This document shows positions 28,977 to 39,049 of a DNA stretch of 64,000 bases, piece after piece. Source of the stretch: Blochmannia endosymbiont of Camponotus (Colobopsis) obliquus (GTDB lineage: Bacteria > Pseudomonadota > Gammaproteobacteria > Enterobacterales > Enterobacteriaceae). The notes under the pieces were generated by a model, which saw nothing but the letters and a program-made list of their open reading frames with translations, did no database searches and had not been told where the DNA came from. Both the position numbers and the translations under genes were made by a program. The stretch lies in contig NZ_CP010049.1 of NCBI RefSeq assembly GCF_000973545.1, positions 248,001 through 312,000 of the forward strand, written 5' to 3'. The first letter of the stretch is position 1. Each line of letters begins with the position of its first letter.

Positions 28977-29281
28977 TAATGGTGCATCAAATTATGATTT
29001 AAATGGTGCATGATCCACAACGAACCTGTAATTAAAATAAATGTTATTAGAATTGTAAATATCAATGATATAAAGTTCCATTGTTGTTTTTTTATATTAT
29101 TTAAGTGTATAAAAAAAATAAGATGAACAAATATTTGGATTAATGCACATACTATTATGAGAGTAGTTAATATTTTTTTATTTATATCAAGATACAAGAC
29201 AGCAGTAAAAGGAACAATTGTCAAAGCAAGGGAAATAATAAATCCAACTAAGTGATTTTTATTTTTGATTTGATAATTCAT
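28976..29281 (-). CDS. cyoD: Cytochrome bo ubiquinol oxidase subunit IV
   Basis: CyoD is a small three-helix subunit that aids assembly of the CuB site in subunit I. I choose the ATG at 29281 (MNYQIKNKNHLVGFII), which overlaps the cyoC stop as ATGA; the longer frame to 29326 lies inside cyoC. This gives 101 residues against 109 in E. coli. The family stretch IFVHLIFFIHLN and the end GSLWIMHHLNHNLMHH are clear. It sits between cyoC and cyoE with overlaps on both sides. Confidence 0.94.
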   Translation of the reverse strand: MNYQIKNKNHLVGFIISLALTIVPFTAVLYLDINKKILTTLIIVCALIQIFVHLIFFIHLNNIKKQQWNFISLIFTILITFILITGSLWIMHHLNHNLMHH

Positions 29282-29856
29282 GGAATAATTCCAAGTAAAT
29301 ATACTACAGTAAACATTATAATCCATATTATATCAAGAAAATGCCAGAATAAACTTAAACATTGTAGGCGTATTTGATTAGTATAATTTAAACCACTATG
29401 CATGATATGCATCATCATTATGATAATCCAAATTAGTCCAGAAATTACATGTATTCCATGAGTGCCTATTAGTGTAAAAAATCCAGAAAAAAATGCATTA
29501 TACCATGGTCCGTATCCTTTTTTAATTAAATGATAAAATTCATAAAATTCCATACATATAAAGCTTAATCCTGCCAGAAAAGTTATACTTAACCAAAAAT
29601 TAACTTTTGTTTTATTATTACGATCTATGGCTAATATTGCTATATCATATGTAAGGCTACTAAATAATAAACAACAAGTTTCTATAAATACGAATGGTAT
29701 TTTAAAAATTTCTTTGTCTAAAGAGGTATTTAGAGTATCATTTTTCAATACAAAATAACTTATAAATAGAGCTGCAAATAAAATACAATCGCTCATTAAA
29801 TATATCCAAAAACCAAATATTTTGATATTTTCTGTATTATTTTTTTTCATTATCAA
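29278..29856 (-). CDS. cyoC: Cytochrome bo ubiquinol oxidase subunit III
   Basis: CyoC is a five-helix structural subunit of the quinol oxidase. The frame has 192 residues (204 in E. coli); the His-rich N-terminal tail of E. coli is shortened. Conserved blocks are KIFGFWIYLMSDCILFAAL, ICMEFYEFYHLIKKGYGP, LIGTHGIHVISGLIW and CLSLFWHFLDIIWI. Either the first ATG or a second two codons later may be the start. It follows cyoB after 42 bases and overlaps the cyoD start by 4 bases. Confidence 0.96.
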   Translation of the reverse strand: MIMKKNNTENIKIFGFWIYLMSDCILFAALFISYFVLKNDTLNTSLDKEIFKIPFVFIETCCLLFSSLTYDIAILAIDRNNKTKVNFWLSITFLAGLSFICMEFYEFYHLIKKGYGPWYNAFFSGFFTLIGTHGIHVISGLIWIIIMMMHIMHSGLNYTNQIRLQCLSLFWHFLDIIWIIMFTVVYLLGIIP

Positions 29857-29898
29857 TTTATTTCATATTTATAATTTGATATGCCATGTCAATATTAG

Positions 29899-31890
29899 CT
29901 AACTTTCTTTAGTATTTATTATTATATTTAATTTTTTTAAATTTTCTTGTTCTATGCGTTCAATTTCTTTAACTGGTATGTAATAACTTATATTTTTATT
30001 AAAAGTATATATTATCCATGTTACAATTGCTCCTAGTAAACTAATGATAGATAACCACCAAATATACCAAATCATAGCAAAACTAAATATTGAAATAAAT
30101 ATGGCAATAATTATACTTACATTGGTATTTTTAGGCATATGAATACTATGATATTTTTTAGGTTTTGATTTGCTATTATGATATTTTATTTGCCAAAATG
30201 CATCAATATTATCATTAATTTGCGGTATTACGGCAAAATTATAACATGGTGGAGGAGAAGATGTCGACCATTCTAAAGTACGACCATTCCATGGGTCCCC
30301 TGAAAGATCTTGATTTTTATTACGATTTTGTATACTTGTTATTAATTGAATTATTTGACTTATTACTCCTAATATAATTATAGCAATACCGATTAAAGCA
30401 GTTATTAATAGTGGGTGAAAGGTTAAATCAATGTGTTGATTTAAACGTCGCGTCATGCCCATAAAACCAAGAATATACAAGGGCATAAATGCTATGTAAA
30501 ATCCTATAAACCATAACCAAAAAGCTCTTTTACCCCATGTTTCATTTAAAGTAAAACCAAATGCTTTTGGAAACCAATATGTCATTCCAGCAAAGCATCC
30601 AAATAATACTCCACCAATAATAACATTATGAAAATGAGCAATTAAAAATAAACTGTTGTGTAACAGGAAATCAATTCCCGGAACAGCCAGTAATACCCCT
30701 GTCATTCCTCCTATAGAAAAAGTGATGATAAACCCAATGGTCCATAGCATAGATGAATGAAAAATGATTTGACCTTTATACATAGTGAACAACCAATTAA
30801 AAATTTTTACTCCTGTAGGAATTGCTATAATCATTGTCATGATACCAAAAAAAGCATTAACATTAGGTCCAGAACCCATTGTAAAAAAGTGATGTAACCA
30901 TACACAAAAAGACATAACAGTGATTGCAATAGTAGCCCATATTAATGATTTATACCCAAATAATCTTTTTTGCGAAAAGGTAGATACAATTTCTGAAAAA
31001 ATACCAAAAGCTGGTAGTATTAGAATATATACTTCAGGATGTCCCCAAGCCCAAAATAAATTTACGTACATCATCATGTTACCACCTAATTCATTGGTAA
31101 AAAAATGTGTATCTACATATCGATCTAAAGTTAAAAGAGTAATAGTTACAGTTAAAATTGGAAATGCACAAATGATTAATATGTTTGTACAAAGAGCGGT
31201 CCACGTAAAAACAGGCATCGTCATCATAGACATTCCGGGAGCGCGCATGCGTAAAATAGTGGTAAAAAAATTTATACCAGTTAAAGTTGTTCCTATACCT
31301 GAAATTTGAATACTCCATATCCAATAATCAACTCCAACACCCGGGCTATATTCTTTACTTGACAAAGGTGGATATGCAGCCCATCCTGTTTGAGCAAATT
31401 CTCCAATTATTAAAGAAATATTGATAAGAATTATTCCTACCATAAATAACCAAAAACTTAAAGAATTTAAAAAAGGAAAAGCCATGTCTCGAGAACCAAT
31501 TTGCAATGGGACTATTATATTCATTAGGCCAATAACAAATGGGGTAGCCATGAATATTATCATTATAACACCATGGGCAGTAACTATTTGATCATAATGA
31601 TATGTAGTTAGAAATCCTGATTCTCCTCCAGATACTAGTGCTTGATGTGTACGCATCATAATAGCATCAGCCAGACCACGTATTAACATTATAATTGATA
31701 TGATTATATACATGATTCCTATTTTTTTATGATCTACAGAAGTTAACCATTCATTCCATAGATATTTCCATTTTTTATAGTAAGTTATGATGGTACTTAG
31801 TATTATTCCAATGATAGTTACAGCGATAACGGTACTTATGATTATTGGTTCATGGTACGGAATGGAATTAATGTCTAATTTTCCAAACAT
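29899..31890 (-). CDS. cyoB: Cytochrome bo ubiquinol oxidase subunit I
   Basis: CyoB binds heme b, heme O and CuB and pumps protons while reducing oxygen to water. The 663 residues equal the E. coli length. Ligands and channel residues are visible: the low-spin heme His in [12 protein letters not shown], the CuB/Tyr crosslink region WGHPEVYIL, the two CuB His in WLHHFFTMG, and the heme His pair in [24 protein letters not shown] lies in the K-channel region. No damage is seen. It starts 78 bases after the cyoA stop. Confidence 0.98.
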   Translation of the reverse strand: MFGKLDINSIPYHEPIIISTVIAVTIIGIILSTIITYYKKWKYLWNEWLTSVDHKKIGIMYIIISIIMLIRGLADAIMMRTHQALVSGGESGFLTTYHYDQIVTAHGVIMIIFMATPFVIGLMNIIVPLQIGSRDMAFPFLNSLSFWLFMVGIILINISLIIGEFAQTGWAAYPPLSSKEYSPGVGVDYWIWSIQISGIGTTLTGINFFTTILRMRAPGMSMMTMPVFTWTALCTNILIICAFPILTVTITLLTLDRYVDTHFFTNELGGNMMMYVNLFWAWGHPEVYILILPAFGIFSEIVSTFSQKRLFGYKSLIWATIAITVMSFCVWLHHFFTMGSGPNVNAFFGIMTMIIAIPTGVKIFNWLFTMYKGQIIFHSSMLWTIGFIITFSIGGMTGVLLAVPGIDFLLHNSLFLIAHFHNVIIGGVLFGCFAGMTYWFPKAFGFTLNETWGKRAFWLWFIGFYIAFMPLYILGFMGMTRRLNQHIDLTFHPLLITALIGIAIIILGVISQIIQLITSIQNRNKNQDLSGDPWNGRTLEWSTSSPPPCYNFAVIPQINDNIDAFWQIKYHNSKSKPKKYHSIHMPKNTNVSIIIAIFISIFSFAMIWYIWWLSIISLLGAIVTWIIYTFNKNISYYIPVKEIERIEQENLKKLNIIINTKES

Positions 31891-31968
31891 TGTGTTAATT
31901 TCCTTTGTTTTTATATAATTATGATGTTATTTATTGGTAGTTTGTTGAAATTTATATATTTATTGTTT

Positions 31969-32820
31969 TTACATAAATTTATTGATTACATTATTGAATA
32001 GATTAGGTTTTACATTAGAAAAGTAAGTTACAGGATGATTTTCTGTTGGGAGCGCTAGTTTTTCATAGTCGGATATTGTATTAATGTGTTTATTTGATTT
32101 TTTAACATCTTGTATCCATTGATAAAATTCTTGTTCATTTTTTGTTGCTATAGCAATGAATTTCATATTAGAAAATCCTCGTCCACTAAAATTTGAGGAA
32201 ATACCTTTGTATGTTCCTGGTGTATTAGCAATTAAGTTTAAAGTTGAATTCATGCCAGCCATTGCATAAATTTGTCCACCTAGTTGTGGTATAAAAAAGG
32301 CATTCATTACAGAATTAGAAGTGATTTCAAATTTAATAGGCGTATTGTTTGGAAAAACAACTTTATTTATAACTGCAATATTGTATTTTGGATAAATAAA
32401 TAACCATTTCCAGTCAAGTGCAATTACTTCTATAATTATTGGTTGTTTGTTAGACTCAATAGGTTTATTGGGGTCTAATTTATGAGTTGATTTCCATGTA
32501 ATAATAGCTAATATAGTGATTATTATAATTGGTAATGACCATATTGTTGTTTCTATTTTTTTAGAATCAGACCAGTTTGGGTTATATTTTGTTTGGTTAT
32601 TTGATATACGATATTTAATAGCAAAAATGACGGTCATAATTATGACAGGTATTACTATAATTAACATCATTCCTAATGCAGTGAATACTAATTTAAGTTC
32701 TTCTACTCCAATTTGTCCTTTAGGATGCATTAGTATTATATTACTACAACCATTTAAAATTATTACATTAATACATGTGAGTAGTATTTTTATTTTTTTT
32801 TTGTTTTTTTGAAAATTCAT
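31969..32820 (-). CDS. cyoA: Cytochrome bo ubiquinol oxidase subunit II (lipoprotein)
   Basis: CyoA carries the periplasmic cupredoxin-like domain near the quinol site. The 283-residue protein has a lipoprotein signal with lipobox LNGC (Cys25), two transmembrane helices, and the periplasmic domain with DWKWLFIYP, SNSVMNAFFIPQLGGQIYAMAG and YFSNVKPNLFNNVINKFM. It stops there, about 30 residues short of E. coli, which has a His/Met-rich tail. It is the first gene of cyoABCDE. Lgt, needed for the lipid anchor, is encoded at 59.2 kb. Confidence 0.97.
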   Translation of the reverse strand: MNFQKNKKKIKILLTCINVIILNGCSNIILMHPKGQIGVEELKLVFTALGMMLIIVIPVIIMTVIFAIKYRISNNQTKYNPNWSDSKKIETTIWSLPIIIITILAIITWKSTHKLDPNKPIESNKQPIIIEVIALDWKWLFIYPKYNIAVINKVVFPNNTPIKFEITSNSVMNAFFIPQLGGQIYAMAGMNSTLNLIANTPGTYKGISSNFSGRGFSNMKFIAIATKNEQEFYQWIQDVKKSNKHINTISDYEKLALPTENHPVTYFSNVKPNLFNNVINKFM

Positions 32821-33391
32821 TTAATGAACTCAAGTATCAAATTATGACTTTTATTTTGAATAAATTTACATAAAATGTAAATCATTCATATTTTATGAGA
32901 ATATTAAATTTTTGTAACAACATTTTAATTGTTTATGTTTCACGTTATTGTAGCTTAATATTTCAAAATGATGTAGATTTTTATTAACTATAAACCATTT
33001 TAATTTTGATTGTAAGTTATAGTCATAATTCTTAAAAATAAAAATATTTGTTTGCTATATGTATTCGGTTCTTAAAGATTTTATTTGAATGATAAATTTT
33101 ATATTTTAATCAAAAGTTTGTTTTAGATATAATATTAATTAGGTTTAAAATATTATTGTCCATAATTTGAAGTTTGAAGATGATTTAAGGTGAGAATATA
33201 ATTTTGTCTTGTATGGTTAACGTTGTATGTTTTAATAATATTTTTCAGAAATGTTATCTTGATAAGTATTGATGTATGTTGTTTAAAATAGTTTTTTGTT
33301 TTTATATCTAGATTTATATTTGCAGATATTAATTAAGAATATATCATCAATTGTTTGTGTGGGAAAAAAATTAAAATTTGGGTAAGCAAAA
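32821..33391 (+). other. Divergent regulatory region between cyoA and clpP
   Basis: 571 bases separate the divergent cyo operon and clpP. E. coli has ampG, yajG, bolA and tig in this interval; none is recognisable. The region must hold both promoters. One short perfect palindrome (32864-32882) is listed separately. I see no ArcA, Fur or heat-shock consensus that I would defend. Confidence 0.55.
32864..32882. promoter_or_regulatory. Palindrome upstream of cyoA
   Basis: ATTTACAT and ATGTAAAT form perfect 8-base arms around AAA, about 44 bases before the cyoA ATG. It could be an operator or part of an mRNA 5' hairpin. Chance occurrence is likely enough in this AT-rich DNA that no regulator is proposed. 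Confidence 0.2.
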
Positions 33392-34015
33392 ATGTTATAC
33401 AATAATAAAAAAGATTTTGATTTACATCATATGCTTTTGGTACCTATGGTTGTGGAACAGACTGTACGTGGTGAAAGGGTATATGATATTTTTTCTTTGT
33501 TATTAAAAGAGCGTATAATTTTTATGACAGGAAAGATTGAAGATTATGTAGCTAATTTAATTATCGCGCAAATGATGTTTTTGGAATCTAAACATCCAGA
33601 AAAAGATATTTATTTATATATTAATTCTCCAGGGGGAGAAATAACTTCTGGTATGTCAATTTATGATACAATGCAGTTTATTAGACCTGATGTAAGTACA
33701 TTTTGTATGGGTCAGGCAGCTTCCATGAGTGCTTTTTTATTAGCTGCGGGCACTCAAGGGAAGAGATTTTGTTTACCTAATGCACGAGTTATGATTCATC
33801 AACCTTTAGGTGGTGTATATGGTCAAGCTAGTGATATTGAAATTCATACAAAAGAAATTTTAAAAATCAAACAACGTATGAATGAATTAATGGCTAAACA
33901 TACAGGACAATCTATTGATATTATAAAAAAAGATACTGAACGAGATTGTTTTCTTTCTGCAAGTGAGGCAGTAGCTTATGGTTTAGTAGATTTTGTGCTG
34001 ACACGTCGAACATAG
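33392..34015 (+). CDS. clpP: ATP-dependent Clp protease proteolytic subunit
   Basis: ClpP forms the tetradecameric serine protease chamber that works with ClpX or ClpA. The 207 residues equal the E. coli length, including the propeptide. The catalytic triad is visible: Ser in [11 protein letters not shown], His in [10 protein letters not shown], and Asp in [18 protein letters not shown] TERDCF context. The [20 protein letters not shown] strand that lines the active site is intact. clpX follows after 77 bases to the chosen start. tig, normally upstream, is absent. Confidence 0.97.
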   Translation: MLYNNKKDFDLHHMLLVPMVVEQTVRGERVYDIFSLLLKERIIFMTGKIEDYVANLIIAQMMFLESKHPEKDIYLYINSPGGEITSGMSIYDTMQFIRPDVSTFCMGQAASMSAFLLAAGTQGKRFCLPNARVMIHQPLGGVYGQASDIEIHTKEILKIKQRMNELMAKHTGQSIDIIKKDTERDCFLSASEAVAYGLVDFVLTRRT

Positions 34016-34092
34016 ACATTTAATTATATTAATTCAATTAATTTAATGAAATTTATTTAATATATTTATTTTTTATGCAAAGAGGTTGTTTA

Positions 34093-35349
34093 ATGATAAA
34101 AAAGTATAACGATGATCCAAGTAAGTTATTACGTTGCTCGTTTTGTAATAAAGAGCAACGTAAAGTAGTTAAAATCATCGCTGGCCCTTCAGTATGTATT
34201 TGTAATGAATGTGTGATTTTATGTAATGATATTTTAAATAAAGATAGTGAAGAACTTGAAATACATTGTAATTTTAAACAATTACCAACGCCTCATGAAA
34301 TTTATAATTATTTAAATGATTATGTTATTGATCAAGATAAAACCAAGAAGATTCTTGCAGTCGCTGTATATAATCATTATAAACGTTTGCTTTATGAAAG
34401 CAAATGTTATAGTAATTCTATAAATTTAAATAAAAGCAATATATTATTAATTGGTCCTACAGGTAGTGGCAAAACGTTATTAGCAGAAACATTAGCAAAA
34501 TTTCTTGATGTGCCTTTTGCTATAGCAGATGCAACTACTTTAACTGAAGCTGGTTATGTAGGGGAAGATGTAGAAAATATTATTCAAAAATTGCTGCAAA
34601 AATGTGATTATGATATTTCTCAAGCACAACGTGGTATTATATATATCGATGAAATAGATAAAATTTCTAAAAAATCTGACAATCCATCTATTACTCGTGA
34701 TGTTTCTGGGGAAGGTGTTCAGCAAGCATTGTTAAAATTGATTGAAGGAACTGTGGCGGCAATACCTCCTAAGGGAGGACGTAAACATCCTCAACAGGAT
34801 TTTTTGTATGTTGATACTTCAAATATTCTTTTTATTTGTGGAGGTACATTTTTTGGATTAGATAAAATTATTAAACAACGACTTACTATTAATTGTGGTA
34901 TTGGTTTTGGTAATAGTTTACGAAATATTTCTATAAAAACTTTTTCAAAATCAGAATTATTATCTCAAGTTGAACCTAAAGATTTAATTAAATATGGGCT
35001 TATTCCTGAGTTTGTTGGTCGTCTACCAATTTTAACAACATTGCAGGAATTAGAAGAATTAGCATTAATTAAAATTTTGTATGAACCTAAAAATGCTTTA
35101 GTTAAACAGTATCAAGTTTTATTTAGCTTGGATGGAATAGAATTAGAATTCTGCGATACATCTTTAGTTGCTATTGTCAAAAAAACTTTATTACGTAAAA
35201 CTGGAGCTCGTGGTCTTCGTTCTATTATGGAGGATTTATTGTTAGATACTATGTATGAATTACCTTCTCAAACAGGTGTGGTAAAAGTAATTATTGATGA
35301 TTCGGTAGTATCTGGTGAGTCTAAACCATTGTTTATTTATAAGACGTAG
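34093..35349 (+). CDS. clpX: ATP-dependent Clp protease ATP-binding subunit ClpX
   Basis: ClpX unfolds substrates and feeds them into ClpP. I place the start at the ATG at 34093, 7 bases after an AGAGG ribosome-binding site (34081-34085); the open frame to 34075 begins ahead of that site. The product has 418 residues. It has the N-terminal zinc finger (CSFC and CNEC pairs), Walker A GPTGSGKT, pore loop GYVGEDVE, Walker [10 protein letters not shown], the ClpP-docking IGF tripeptide in CGIGFGNS, and sensor-2 KTGARGLRS. lon, next in E. coli, is absent downstream. Confidence 0.97.
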   Translation: MIKKYNDDPSKLLRCSFCNKEQRKVVKIIAGPSVCICNECVILCNDILNKDSEELEIHCNFKQLPTPHEIYNYLNDYVIDQDKTKKILAVAVYNHYKRLLYESKCYSNSINLNKSNILLIGPTGSGKTLLAETLAKFLDVPFAIADATTLTEAGYVGEDVENIIQKLLQKCDYDISQAQRGIIYIDEIDKISKKSDNPSITRDVSGEGVQQALLKLIEGTVAAIPPKGGRKHPQQDFLYVDTSNILFICGGTFFGLDKIIKQRLTINCGIGFGNSLRNISIKTFSKSELLSQVEPKDLIKYGLIPEFVGRLPILTTLQELEELALIKILYEPKNALVKQYQVLFSLDGIELEFCDTSLVAIVKKTLLRKTGARGLRSIMEDLLLDTMYELPSQTGVVKVIIDDSVVSGESKPLFIYKT

Positions 35350-35507
35350 TATGAGTGATTTGTTATTGTGGTTTGTTTTTGTTTTTATGTTAATTTATTT
35401 TTAGTGACAGATGTTTATTTGTTTTTGTGTAGAGATAATGTTGTTTTTTTGAATATTTTTTCTTTTATGAATGTTAGTAGGGTTAATTTAGTAGATATCA
35501 CTAGATA

Positions 35508-35765
35508 TTAATGATTTTTTTTGGATGTTTGTTCTGAAGTAAATAAAAACTTTATCATTTCTTTTTCTAAAAAATTTCGATGATCGTTATTAATTAAGTT
35601 AAGTTTTTTTTCGTTTATTAGAATTGTTTGGTGTCTTTTCCATTGATCCCATGCTTGTTGAGAAATATTTTGATAAATATACTTTCCTAACTTTCCGGGA
35701 TATGATTGGATTGTTAATCCTTCAGCTAGTTGTTGTAAAAAAACACAATAAATTATTCTTTTCAT
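35508..35765 (-). CDS. yggX: YggX, Fe(II)-trafficking / oxidative-damage protection protein
   Basis: YggX is a small protein linked to protection of iron-sulfur clusters against oxidative damage. The 85 residues (91 in E. coli) show the family pattern: VFLQQLAEGL with a Cys at residue 7, YPGKLGKYIYQNIS, AWDQWKRHQTILINEKKLNL, and FLEKEMIKFLF. mutY, its usual neighbour, is not adjacent. It is convergent with clpX across 158 bases. Confidence 0.95.
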   Translation of the reverse strand: MKRIIYCVFLQQLAEGLTIQSYPGKLGKYIYQNISQQAWDQWKRHQTILINEKKLNLINNDHRNFLEKEMIKFLFTSEQTSKKNH

Positions 35766-36411
35766 ATTTAAGTATTTTTATATTATTTTTACATTTTATA
35801 GTTTTATTATATATGTTTGTTTATGTAAATATTATTTTTATTTGCATATATTTTTTATTTAAGTTTTGAATGTATAATAAATAAATTAATGTATATAATT
35901 AATTTTAATTACAATTATATAAAGTTTATAATTACAATTTCTATTTTACATAAAATTCTGAGAAATTTTTATTTATACATGGCTAAATTTTAATTTTTTG
36001 TTACATTATATGTTTTATATAAATTAAATTTTATTATTTATTTTATTAGCTTTTGTAAAATAGTTTAACCATTAATATAATGAACAAAAATTAATTAGTA
36101 ACGTTGTTTGTGTTTAAAATTTTTTATTTTTTCATGCATATATTATAATGTTTGTAGTAATATATTAATTGTATAGTATTAATTAATGGTGTAATTTTAA
36201 TTAAGAAATTCATGAATAATATTAAATTTGAATTTTTTTGTCATATGATGTTAATATTTGTTTTATAATAATGGATATTTTTTTGATATTAAGGAAAATG
36301 GATTATTAATTGTTTATTTATTTAAGATGTTTTATTAACATTGTTCATGTATGTTATAAAATGATCGTAATTACTGAATGTTTTATGTTATCTCAGGGGA
36401 TTTTTGTGTGT
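35766..36411 (+). other. Gene-free spacer between yggX and yggS
   Basis: These 646 bases are AT-rich with stops in all frames. E. coli has mutY, trmB, yggL and others around here; I could not identify a remnant. A plus-strand open frame at 35624-35869 overlaps yggX and is noise. Confidence 0.55.
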
Positions 36412-37122
36412 TTAATTTTTTAATCTATTTCCAAAAATAGCAGTTCCAATTCTTAATAAATTTCCACCAGCAGCAATTGCTGCTTCCATATCGTTTGACA
36501 TACCGATTGATAAAGTATCAACCGTAGGATGGTTATTTTTTAGTTGTTGAAATAATTTAAACATTTTTGTAAATATTTTTAGTTGTTGCTTATAATTATT
36601 TTCAATTTCCGGGATAGCCATTAATCCTCGCAATTTTAATTTTGGATATATAATAATCTGTTCTACTAAATTTAGTAATTGGTTTGGAAGAATTCCTGAT
36701 TTATTATTACTATGACTGATATTAATTTGAATAAGGATATTAAGTGGCGTAAGTATTTCAGGTCTATGTTTGTTTAGATATGATGCTATTCGTGCAGTGT
36801 GCAAAGTATGACACCAATCAAAATATTGTGCAATGAATTTGACTTTGTTAGATTGTATAGATCCGATAAAATGCCAGATTAGTTTTTGATGTAATATGTG
36901 TTTATTACACCATAGTATTTTTTTTACTCCTTCTTGTATATAATTTTCGCCAAAATGTTTTTGTCCTGCAGATATAGCGTTGTTTATTGTGTTAATAGAT
37001 TGATTTTTACTAACTGCAATAAATGAAATTTGTTTAGGGTTACGTCTATAACGATGAGCAATATCATTAATTTGTTGTTTTATAAATATGATATTATTTT
37101 TAATAATAAGGTCAGTATACAT
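36412..37122 (-). CDS. yggS: YggS, PLP homeostasis protein (YBL036C family)
   Basis: YggS is a non-catalytic pyridoxal-phosphate-binding TIM-barrel protein that buffers intracellular PLP. The 236 residues match E. coli (234). The PLP lysine is Lys39 in FIAVSKNQ. Other family marks are HFGENYIQEG, IWHFIGSIQSNKVK, GLMAIPE, and the phosphate-binding SIGMSNDMEAAIAAGGNLLRIGTAIFG. It is an orphan gene here, as the yggT/proC neighbours of E. coli are not present. Confidence 0.95.
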   Translation of the reverse strand: MYTDLIIKNNIIFIKQQINDIAHRYRRNPKQISFIAVSKNQSINTINNAISAGQKHFGENYIQEGVKKILWCNKHILHQKLIWHFIGSIQSNKVKFIAQYFDWCHTLHTARIASYLNKHRPEILTPLNILIQINISHSNNKSGILPNQLLNLVEQIIIYPKLKLRGLMAIPEIENNYKQQLKIFTKMFKLFQQLKNNHPTVDTLSIGMSNDMEAAIAAGGNLLRIGTAIFGNRLKN

Positions 37123-37319
37123 ATCCGGATTGTATTTTAAAAAAACATTTATATTTCATATTTTATGTATAATATTTATTATAGGTGAAAGAAACCTACA
37201 GATATTTATCAATGTGATGATTATTCAAAAATTTAGTTGATAAAATAAAATATATTATTATCAGTATTAAATTTAACAAAGATTAGATTTGTTTGTTTTA
37301 ATTTATTTGTCATGTTAAT

Positions 37320-37802
37320 TTAGTTATATAATTTTGTTAAGTGTTTTTTATATTTACATAACAATAGATGTTTTTGTATAATTTTTTTTGATAATTTTTG
37401 TTGTAACCAACTCTCTAAAATAATTCCAGCTGTAACAGCGTCTATGCGTTTTTTTTTTAATGCGTGATAACCATCATTTTTAAATAAAAAGTCTCGAGCT
37501 TCAATAGTAGTTAATCGTTCATCGTGCATTATTATTTTTAAGTTGAAATTTTTATTTAAATATTTAGCAAATTTACGTGTTACATTAGTTAATGGTTGTT
37601 CTGTGCCATTGATGTTTAATGGTAATCCTATTATTCCAATAATAGGATGCCATTCGTTTAAAATATTTAGTAAACATTGATAATTTGGTATACCATTTTT
37701 AGCTTGTAATGAAGTTAATGGTTGTGCAGTACAAGTTATATGTTGGCCGACAGCAATGCCAATACTTTTGATACCAAAATCAAATGATATGATATTAGTC
37801 AT
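37320..37802 (-). CDS. yqgF: YqgF/RuvX, RNase H-fold nuclease for pre-16S rRNA processing
   Basis: YqgF is a RNase H-like nuclease; in E. coli it is implicated in maturation of the 16S rRNA 5' end. Active-site acidic residues are visible: Asp in SFDFGIKSIGIAVG, Glu/Asp in MHDERLTTIEAR, and Asp in KRIDAVTAGIILESWL. GLPLNINGTEQP is also conserved. At 160 residues it is about 22 longer than E. coli because of a Lys/Leu-rich C-terminal tail. It starts 8 bases after yqgE ends, the usual operon. Confidence 0.94.
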   Translation of the reverse strand: MTNIISFDFGIKSIGIAVGQHITCTAQPLTSLQAKNGIPNYQCLLNILNEWHPIIGIIGLPLNINGTEQPLTNVTRKFAKYLNKNFNLKIIMHDERLTTIEARDFLFKNDGYHALKKKRIDAVTAGIILESWLQQKLSKKIIQKHLLLCKYKKHLTKLYN

Positions 37803-37810
37803 ATATAATT

Positions 37811-38374
37811 TTATGCATGACCTGGTTGATTAGTTATGTTGTGAATATTAACACCTAGTATTTTTGCTGCTTCAATCCATCTTGCAGCAATAGGGGTATT
37901 AAATAGTATTTCTTTATTTGCTGGAACAGTTAGCCAAGTGTTTTGTAATAGCTCTTGTTCAAGTTGTCCTTGTATCCAACCGGAATATCCTAAGGCAATC
38001 AATACATTTTCAGGTTGTGCTGTAGTGCCTAAAGTTTCCAGTACATCTTTAGAAGTAGTGATCATCATGTGTGGTGAAATATCAATGCTTGATCCAAAAC
38101 CTTTACAAGGAGTATGTAAAATAAATCCTCGATCATCTGCTAATGGACCTCCAGAAAAAATTGGTTTATCTAATTTTATTGATGGGTCACGATTTGTAGG
38201 TTTTATTTTTAAATTATTTAAGATATTTTCAATAGTGAATTTTTCCACTGGTTTATTAATAATAATTCCCATAGCACCATCGTTATTGTGTTCACAAATG
38301 TATATTACCGCATGTTTAAACAATGGATCTTGTAAAGATGGCATTGCTATTAGAAAGTGATTTTGTAAATTCAT
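37811..38374 (-). CDS. yqgE: YqgE (AlgH family), function unknown
   Basis: YqgE is a conserved bacterial protein without an established biochemical role. I choose the ATG at 38374 ([19 protein letters not shown]), matching the E. coli N-terminus; the frame is open to 38398. The 187 residues show [60 protein letters not shown] and the C-terminal PGHA. It precedes yqgF on the same strand. Its retention in a reduced genome argues for an important, still unknown, function. Confidence 0.94.
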   Translation of the reverse strand: MNLQNHFLIAMPSLQDPLFKHAVIYICEHNNDGAMGIIINKPVEKFTIENILNNLKIKPTNRDPSIKLDKPIFSGGPLADDRGFILHTPCKGFGSSIDISPHMMITTSKDVLETLGTTAQPENVLIALGYSGWIQGQLEQELLQNTWLTVPANKEILFNTPIAARWIEAAKILGVNIHNITNQPGHA

Positions 38375-39049
38375 TTTAATTACTAAGCATAGTATCATAT
38401 TTTAAAATATCATATAAAAATCATTGTTTTTTGTGTAAATTTTTTATACTGAACGCGACAACAAAATGATTTTAAAAGTTCATGTAATACTTAATTGTTA
38501 AAAAAGATAATATTTTTTATTTATTCTAGGACAACAATGTAAATACAAAAGTATTAAAATACTACAATAACTATTGTAAAGTAAATGGTATAATTTTAAT
38601 TTAATTTTGGATAAATTGTAACAATTTCTATCCGTAATATGCATAAGTGGTGTGATTAAGGATTGTGCTTTTTATTTGTTCTTTAGAACGTTGTAAAATA
38701 TATAATGTAATATATTTTACGTCAACTGTTATTTATTTTAAGTTTGTATGTAAATTAAATCTTAACTTGATATTTTATTTAAACAATTATTTGGTTTTAT
38801 AATTCAAGTGGTTTGATATAATCAAATAAATTATTACAGAGAAGACTTGTAAGTGGTTGTTTTTGTAGCATCTTTTGATTCATAAAATATTTTGATATAT
38901 AAAAGTGAAAGTATATTTTATAATTTGTTGTGATATTCAGATCAATGGAGTAAAGTTATAGTTTGTTGAGCATAGGAAGTGAAGATTATAGTAGTTTTGT
39001 TTTGTATTTTAACTATTATTTTTAAATTTATTGTAATGGCAAAATGTAA
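38375..39049 (+). other. Gene-free spacer between metK and yqgE
   Basis: About 675 AT-rich bases. In E. coli gshB, rsmE, endA and others lie between yqgE and metK. I did not recognise glutathione synthetase or other remnants. The promoter of yqgE-yqgF should lie at its left end. Confidence 0.55.

Noticed and set aside
30920-31309. Plus-strand open frame of 129 codons
   Set aside because: It is antisense to the most conserved part of cyoB and has no independent homology.
35624-35869. Plus-strand open frame of 81 codons
   Set aside because: It runs antisense through yggX and into AT noise; there is no ribosome-binding site or motif.
37938-38360. Plus-strand open frame of 140 codons
   Set aside because: It is a complete antisense shadow of yqgE.
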